NCBI GenBank assembly: GCA_903824515.1 | Contig: CAIJXA010000104.1 | Location: forward strand, 1 to 19,220 | DNA length: 19,220 bases | Direction: 5' to 3' | Source: an uncultured bacterium | Lineage (GTDB): Bacteria; Patescibacteriota; Minisyncoccia; Moranbacterales; GWC2-37-73 | Shown: positions 16,301-19,220 of the stretch, in pieces | How positions within the stretch are numbered: the first letter of the stretch is position 1 | Layout: each line of letters begins with the position of its first letter | The notes under the pieces: model-generated | The model's input: only the letters and a program-made list of their open reading frames with translations | Told to the model about the DNA's origin: nothing | The model's database searches: none | Program-made: the position numbers and the translations under genes

Positions 16301-18612
16301 ACCAAAGAGTAATAACCGCCGCCTGAAATCGAATGCACATTTGTCAAAAATTCGCTGCCCGTAGAGTCTTTAACTTGTTGTGGGTAAAGTTGAGGAGAAT
16401 CAGTGCTACCGATACCCAATTGCCCTGAGCCATTTCCTCCCCAAGCCCACACATTTCCATTGCTATCAAGCGCCAGCGAATGAGTGTCTCCCAAAGAAAT
16501 CGCCGTAATATTTTGCAGATAATCATCTGGCATTGCCGAAGCTTTCACTTTCACTGGCAGACTTTGGTTATCTTGAGTGCCATCACCCAATTGACCATAA
16601 GCATTCCAGCCCCAGCTCCAAACCGTTCCATCTGATTTTAAAGCCAAGGAATGATTATACCCAGCCACGATTGCTATTATACCTGACAAGCCAACCACTT
16701 GAACCGGCGTCAATCTGTTGCTGCTAGTGCCATCACCAAGTTGCCCAAGGCCATTTTTACCCCAGGCCCAAACAGTTCCATCATTTTTCAAACCTATATT
16801 ATGAGCAGATCCCGAAGATATAGCTGAAAAGCCGCTACTTGTTCCTTGTGCAGAATTCCAAACTTGCACCGGGGTATTTCTATCTACCGCATCATTGACG
16901 CCAAGTTTTCCATTGAAATTTGCTCCCCAGGCCCAAACAGTTCCATCTAATTTCAGAGCCACTGAAAAACCCTCACCCCCTGAAATCATCACTGTAGCTC
17001 CGCTGCCGAAGCTTGTCACTGAAACCGGGGTTGATTTGTTTGAAACTGTTCCATCGCCAAGTTGACCATTATTATTTCCTCCCCAAGCCCACACACTACC
17101 GTCCGACTTAATAGCCAAGGAATGATTACTTCCGCCTCCAATTGATGTCACATCTGTCAAATTAAGCACTTGAACTGGAACAGACGAAGAGTTGTTTGTA
17201 CCATTTCCAAGTTCACCACTAGCATTGCTTCCCCAGGCCCAAACAGTTTTATCAGCTTTGATGGCGACAGATCTGTTTTTTCCACCATTAATTGCTGTAA
17301 CATTGGAGATTCCTAATACTTGCAGCGGAACATTACTATCAGCTAAACTTCCATTTCCAAGTTGGTCTAAACTGCCATCTCCCCAAGCCCAAACATTTCC
17401 ATCAGAAGTCGAAGCTAAGGTTGTCTGACTATTTGCTCCAGAAGCAATCATGGAAACTTGAGCCAAATTCAAAACCTGCACCGGCAAATTTGCACTAGTG
17501 TTTGTTGCATTTCCCAATTGACCTTTGCCATTTGCGCCCCAGGCCCAAACAGTTCCATCTTTTTTCAAGGCAACTGAGTAACCATTGCCAGCAGCAATCG
17601 CAATAACATCTGAAAGGGTTCCGACTCCATTAAAATTTTTCACTTTTGCTGGAAGCAAAATTGAATTTCCGGAACCATTTCCGAGCTGACCAGAGGAGCC
17701 ATCTCCCCAAGCCCAAACCGTTCCATCCCCATCAAGAGCCAAGGAATGATTATTTCCAGCAGCCACTGCCTCAATATTTGAAAGATAATCACTGTCAGTT
17801 GAATTTCTTATTTGCACCGGAGTCAAGCGGGCTGTCTGGGTAGCGTCACCCAATTGTCCGCTTTCATTTTGCCCCCAGGCCCAAACCTTGTTGTTATCGC
17901 TAATCAGCAAAGTATGTCCCAGACCTGAAGAAATTGCCGCAATTCCACCATAACCCAAATCAACCCTGGCGCTGCTTCCGGCTCCGCGTCCTTTTGTTCG
18001 AAGGTGTTGACCAGCATTGAAGCCTCCACCGTTTGGCGTATCTTGGGCTCCTGTATCAGAAGTTTGCACCGAAGAACCAGGCGTCCAACTGAGTTCGACG
18101 TCATTGCCAGAGTTAACCGTTTTGACAAAGGAATCCTTGCTTGAATATTCGTCCCAACCTCCAACTTTTCCCGGATGCACATCCGTATTGCTTGTTTGCC
18201 CACCAGACCATTTTGTTTGCTGCCAAGCATATGTGGCTCCTTGAGCATCATGAGAGCTTTGGAAAAATGCCATTGCAACTATAATCAAAATCAAAAATGA
18301 GGAGATGGCTCTTTTTGCAAAAATTGGATTAAAAGCAAACATTTTTCTGGATTTTCCGAAAAATTTCGAAACATTTTCAAGCGCAATAATTTTTTTATAT
18401 TTCTTGTAAGTAAAATTTGGGACAACTATTTTCCCAGCACCATTTTCATCGCTTTTGATTTTTCTTTGAAGCGTCAACGGTCGAGACAAATCAAAAACTT
18501 TTCTTTTTTGATTTTTCAATTTTTGTATCGAAGCATACGTAAAAATCCCATCCACTCTTCTTGGATGTTGCACTATTTGATTTGAATTTTGTATTTTTTT
18601 TCTAAAATTCAT
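10399..18612 (-). CDS. Giant secreted protein: 14 RCC1 blades followed by about 13 Fn3-like domains
   Basis: 2737 residues. The N-terminus is unusual: about 90 basic residues, then a signal/anchor helix (about 101-120) with possible cleavage after AQGA (126). A non-repetitive stretch (127-220) leads to RCC1 repeats (about 222-985). The core VWAWGxNxxGQLGDG with PVQV and HSLALKxDG occurs 14 times, which fits two seven-bladed propellers. Next come two beta domains (about 990-1200) ending SFNDITLNYNY and TLSDVGVQYVV, further beta domains (1200-1415), one classical Fn3 (about 1416-1510), then 12 repeats of about 95 residues (ITWTTDEASTSxVEYG...TTYYFRVxSxDxxGN...SFTT), the Fn3 form seen at the N-terminus of purple acid phosphatases. 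A Gly-rich linker lies at about 2311-2336. The last 25 residues form an amphipathic tail shared with the protein at 3163-3915. No catalytic domain was recognised. Likely a long extracellular binding or adhesion protein; ligand unknown. Confidence 0.9.
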   Translation of the reverse strand: MNFRKKIQNSNQIVQHPRRVDGIFTYASIQKLKNQKRKVFDLSRPLTLQRKIKSDENGAGKIVVPNFTYKKYKKIIALENVSKFFGKSRKMFAFNPIFAKRAISSFLILIIVAMAFFQSSHDAQGATYAWQQTKWSGGQTSNTDVHPGKVGGWDEYSSKDSFVKTVNSGNDVELSWTPGSSVQTSDTGAQDTPNGGGFNAGQHLRTKGRGAGSSARVDLGYGGIAAISSGLGHTLLISDNNKVWAWGQNESGQLGDATQTARLTPVQIRNSTDSDYLSNIEAVAAGNNHSLALDGDGTVWAWGDGSSGQLGNGSGNSILLPAKVKNFNGVGTLSDVIAIAAGNGYSVALKKDGTVWAWGANGKGQLGNATNTSANLPVQVLNLAQVSMIASGANSQTTLASTSDGNVWAWGDGSLDQLGNGSLADSNVPLQVLGISNVTAINGGKNRSVAIKADKTVWAWGSNASGELGNGTNNSSSVPVQVLNLTDVTSIGGGSNHSLAIKSDGSVWAWGGNNNGQLGDGTVSNKSTPVSVTSFGSGATVMISGGEGFSVALKLDGTVWAWGANFNGKLGVNDAVDRNTPVQVWNSAQGTSSGFSAISSGSAHNIGLKNDGTVWAWGKNGLGQLGDGTSSNRLTPVQVVGLSGIIAIVAGYNHSLALKSDGTVWSWGWNAYGQLGDGTQDNQSLPVKVKASAMPDDYLQNITAISLGDTHSLALDSNGNVWAWGGNGSGQLGIGSTDSPQLYPQQVKDSTGSEFLTNVHSISGGGYYSLVSLDDGTAWSWGINDQGQLGNGDFSKTNKSLPVQIVDASLLGITNVAKVNAGYAHAFALLNDASLLAWGWNDYGQLGTSNINSTAIALPVSGAGASNVSMVKAGHSHTIVLKDDGTVWSWGWNAYGQLGNGNTISSISPVQVGGGVGTATISAISCGDSYSTALTSLASDGGTVWTWGGNDKGQLGQNNNKTRFSPVQVWGPASGAINAGHTSYFSGGIFNSAIIDSGSIKTFTTANYSITTPANTTVTVDIRAGNTTNIGESSWVSLTNVSSGGDISALGQKRYYQYSVNMMTTNLDTTPSFNDITLNYNYFPSPGRLISSPYDTSDASNILSKIAWSQTVAASSSVHFQVRTAHDQGGLPGTWTAWVGTDGTSNSYFTDNIGGQVMPSLVTDGSGDQWIQYQAFLISDGVNSPTLSDVGVQYVVNAPPEVSSVSASQGSDGIVTVNYQVRDPDSSVPQNVTPLSVIIGLQYCKSNCTLAGSEEWVNAATIGGSVGPGIVVEDVAFKSYQLTWNAKTDIDQPGIFNSGFKVRVVANDSEGANNFGYGKSNAFVFDTKDPVNVGFFIDHTTNKLHLTSPIDDSTYQMIVSNFADYHDATYQSFPSVQNIFDYPSLAADPALVHLKIKDAYGNYKEAVETTPIKLSDAVFYDISNKAIGEYRELISWKAPAQGEMGSGGFAKYNIWRSMDGSSYSLVNSITDKNVNYYLDSGLTDGVTYYYKMTLEDADGNISAFSAIVSDIPNGEGGANITPAVISNVSVPNVSINSNSAIITWDSDIQSNSTVGFSTTAGDFSNEVGNATLVTSGHSVTITGLDQNQTYYFRVKSMGVDNSVSVNDNFAMTGKHEGYFFKTTAADVTAPTISGITSTPLTTSASIAWLTGEAATSFVEYSTNAGFSVGNSFGSYDLNLSHTVTLPSILSPDTTYYFKIHSKDGAGNEAVSGQQSFKTASLGDTTAPIISAVSVFSKTHNAAVINWTTDEASTSYVEYGTTTSYGKTFGNSNLVSGPTFSHSISLPQDLVPETLYHFRIHSTDAVNNEAFSDDYSFTTNVDPRDIVAPTLTAAPTVTATSATSATITWTTDEDSTSFVDYSPTLGNFQLEQGSSLLAQSHSVMLVNLIPDTLYYYQIKSADASNNVLLVNNAGAGFTFATSSGQPPVLQGAPLATQDSFDAFTISWTTNESATSFVELSTASDFSNSLVFGKYNSVKNHAISLLALSPATTYFYRVRSSAEFEMVSGSYSFVTSVGPDTTAPLISNILISKITDNGATISWDTSENADSILYIGETANYDKIFGNSGNLILNHAVDVAGLSSATTYFYQIVSKDSAGNVTYGAMGSFTTNSLGDAPQIDKVVAAVAADVSQPATYNQVTITWDTDVVGDSKVSFSQDGSFDKSIYHPTDLISSGHSIVISDLALDTTYKYKVSTRGTNGITSINSEKSFKTAKDPKYLHDPLKTIDNVVATPDASSASVTFSTDQLAKCVIEYRLDGQAYPGGLTSESSFNQNHHMQILPLVGLTKYYFRINCQDNIDSTPVTSNDFSFTTVEVGGAGGTGTGAGIGSGAGVGVDKILPIISGISVGKATGEGVVITWKTDKKASSYVRYGTKSTFGFMVGNDLVNFDQTKYDVTHTVTLDSLIPATRYYYSVVSIDGSGNIAESAAGTFTTATQSTLDSISIVSKVLGEATVTWTTVQSMTSGVEYGLTNNYGSKVESSSQAKLHEVSLTKLVVGQPYHFRVRSVDSVGNIFVSGDYAFQPKSPPVITNVAVTEVTESGATVTFSTNVPSDAVAAYVATNDSKNSGSQGQTSLVLAHSVALKNLSPGTEYSLKVQAKDESGNSAELAGPNFTIGKDTTPPNIDKIHTDSALTQNDKVQSIISWTTDEGSTTSIMYREGKNSEEKEAHIGEAYVANHLAVMTVFKPGAVYYFKVKSVDEAGNEAVSSDFALLTPKKKENIIQIIINNFQEIFHWASV

Positions 18613-18666
18613 TAAGCTCTGAAATTACTTTCTTGATTTATTGTCCAACAATCTTTATTCTTCTAA

Positions 18667-18695
18667 CTTATATTTTTTACTAACCTAATTTCTAA
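18667..18695 (-). promoter_or_regulatory. Candidate promoter of the giant RCC1/Fn3 gene
   Basis: Minus strand TTAGAA (18695-18690), 17-nt spacer, TATAAG (18672-18667), about 54 nt before ATG 18612. Both hexamers are imperfect in an AT-rich stretch. Confidence 0.4.
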
Positions 18696-18738
18696 AAAAC
18701 ATCTTTTTGCACATCAACAGTTAATTCTGTGCGGTTTA

Positions 18739-18909
18739 TTATCTAGCGAAGTGAGCGTCCCGATGTGTATCGGGACCGATTCAATGGACGCAGCAAAAAG
18801 TATTTTGCCTACAAGGCTTGACATGTCGCTCACGAGTGACATGTCTTGCCTCGTGAGCCCGCAGGGTACGGGGCTTGCCTCCGGGGGTATTAATACCCCT
18901 TTTATTATT
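18739..18909 (+). repeat. Intergenic structured repeat, copy 2 (inverted relative to copy 1)
   Basis: Starts TTATCTAGCGAAGTGAGCG and carries the same GTCCCGAT/ATCGGGAC hairpin (18757-18776) as copy 1. The middle hairpin differs completely in sequence (GACATGTCGCTC pairing with GAGTGACATGTC, 18820-18845) but keeps a stem at the same place. The block GGGTACGGGGCTTGCC follows, then the perfect palindrome GGGGTATTAATACCCC (18884-18899) and TTTTATTATT, a terminator-like end on the plus strand. The last bases overlap the stop region of the converging gene at 18905. Confidence 0.85.
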
Positions 18910-19220
18910 CTTTCGCTTCAACAACCCACCAATCAACATTGACATCTTCCTTGACTGACTGATCAACCATAATTTTGAATCCATTGTAGTTTCCGCTATT
19001 TGTATCAGCTGTTTTTTCAACCCAACTTGAGGAACCAGGATTTTTCACGAAGCTGGTGAATATTTTTGCATTCGAAGCGACCGCTCCAGTCTTGACCTGC
19101 ACGCCCTTACCATCATTGATTGGATTGCCAGTTGCGTCATCGAGGCCATCATTGTTGGCATCAACTTGAATAATGGTACATTTGTTGCTCTTATCTTTTT
19201 CAGTCATTTTTGGACAAATC
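18905..19220 (-). CDS. C-terminal part of a surface protein with a D-x-N-x-D-G site (5' end beyond window)
   Basis: The frame is open to the right edge. The ATG at 19207 is probably internal, because coding continues upstream (ICPK) and two cysteines (in ICPK and NKCTI) flank it. VDANNDGLDD is a calcium-binding-like D-x-N-x-D-G-x-x-D loop as in EF-hand or thrombospondin type-3 repeats. The rest (about 60 residues) reads as a beta-sandwich: ASNAKIFTSFVKNPGSSSW, GFKIMVDQSVKEDVNVDWWVVEAKE. Similar closing domains are frequent at the ends of Parcubacteria surface proteins, from general recollection rather than a search. Upstream neighbour of the giant gene on the same strand, with copy 2 of the repeat between. 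Exact function unknown. Confidence 0.65.
   Translation of the reverse strand, partial: ICPKMTEKDKSNKCTIIQVDANNDGLDDATGNPINDGKGVQVKTGAVASNAKIFTSFVKNPGSSSWVEKTADTNSGNYNGFKIMVDQSVKEDVNVDWWVVEAKE

Overview
The window looks like a cell-surface gene island from a low-GC bacterium, most plausibly a member of the Candidate Phyla Radiation (Patescibacteria, Parcubacteria-like). That placement is an inference. It rests on AT-rich spacers, weak or absent Shine-Dalgarno sequences before most genes, very large secreted proteins built of RCC1, fibronectin-III and Asp-box repeats, and a lack of recognisable metabolic genes. UGA ends several genes here (for example at 8699 and 10399), so the code is standard and the UGA-glycine CPR lineages are excluded. 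No marker gene (rRNA, ribosomal protein) is present to confirm the phylum.

All genes lie on the minus strand. In transcription order they are: (1) the 3' end of a surface-protein gene (18905-19220, cut by the window edge); (2) a 2737-residue giant with 14 RCC1 blades and about 13 Fn3-like domains (10399-18612); (3) a 513-residue Fn3/Ig membrane-anchored protein (8699-10240) overlapping (4) a 101-residue three-helix membrane protein (8397-8702); (5) a small secreted WxL-like protein (7636-8268); (6, 7) two membrane-anchored DUF916/WxLIP-like proteins (6310-7377 and 4936-5829); (8) an MscS-related conserved-TM-helix protein (4146-4823); (9) a small membrane-anchored Fn3 protein (3163-3915); and (10) the first 980 residues of a phage-tail-fibre-like surface protein (1-2942, cut by the window edge).

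Functionally, nearly everything is exported or membrane-embedded. The WxL-like protein plus two DUF916-like partners resembles the Gram-positive WxL system, in which peptidoglycan-binding partners hold WxL proteins on the wall. The RCC1/Fn3 giant and the tail-fibre-like protein would be the long extracellular parts. A role in contact with a host cell or another surface is inference.

The spacers hold structure of their own. A repeat of about 140-170 nt occurs in two inverted copies (7481-7621 and 18739-18909) with conserved hairpins and a terminator-like end, and a probable degenerate remnant sits at 4886-4935. A separate structured spacer lies at 5842-6309. A long, nearly identical promoter box precedes genes 9 and 10. 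Genes 2 and 9 end in the same gap-free C-terminal tail, a possible undescribed sorting or anchoring signal.
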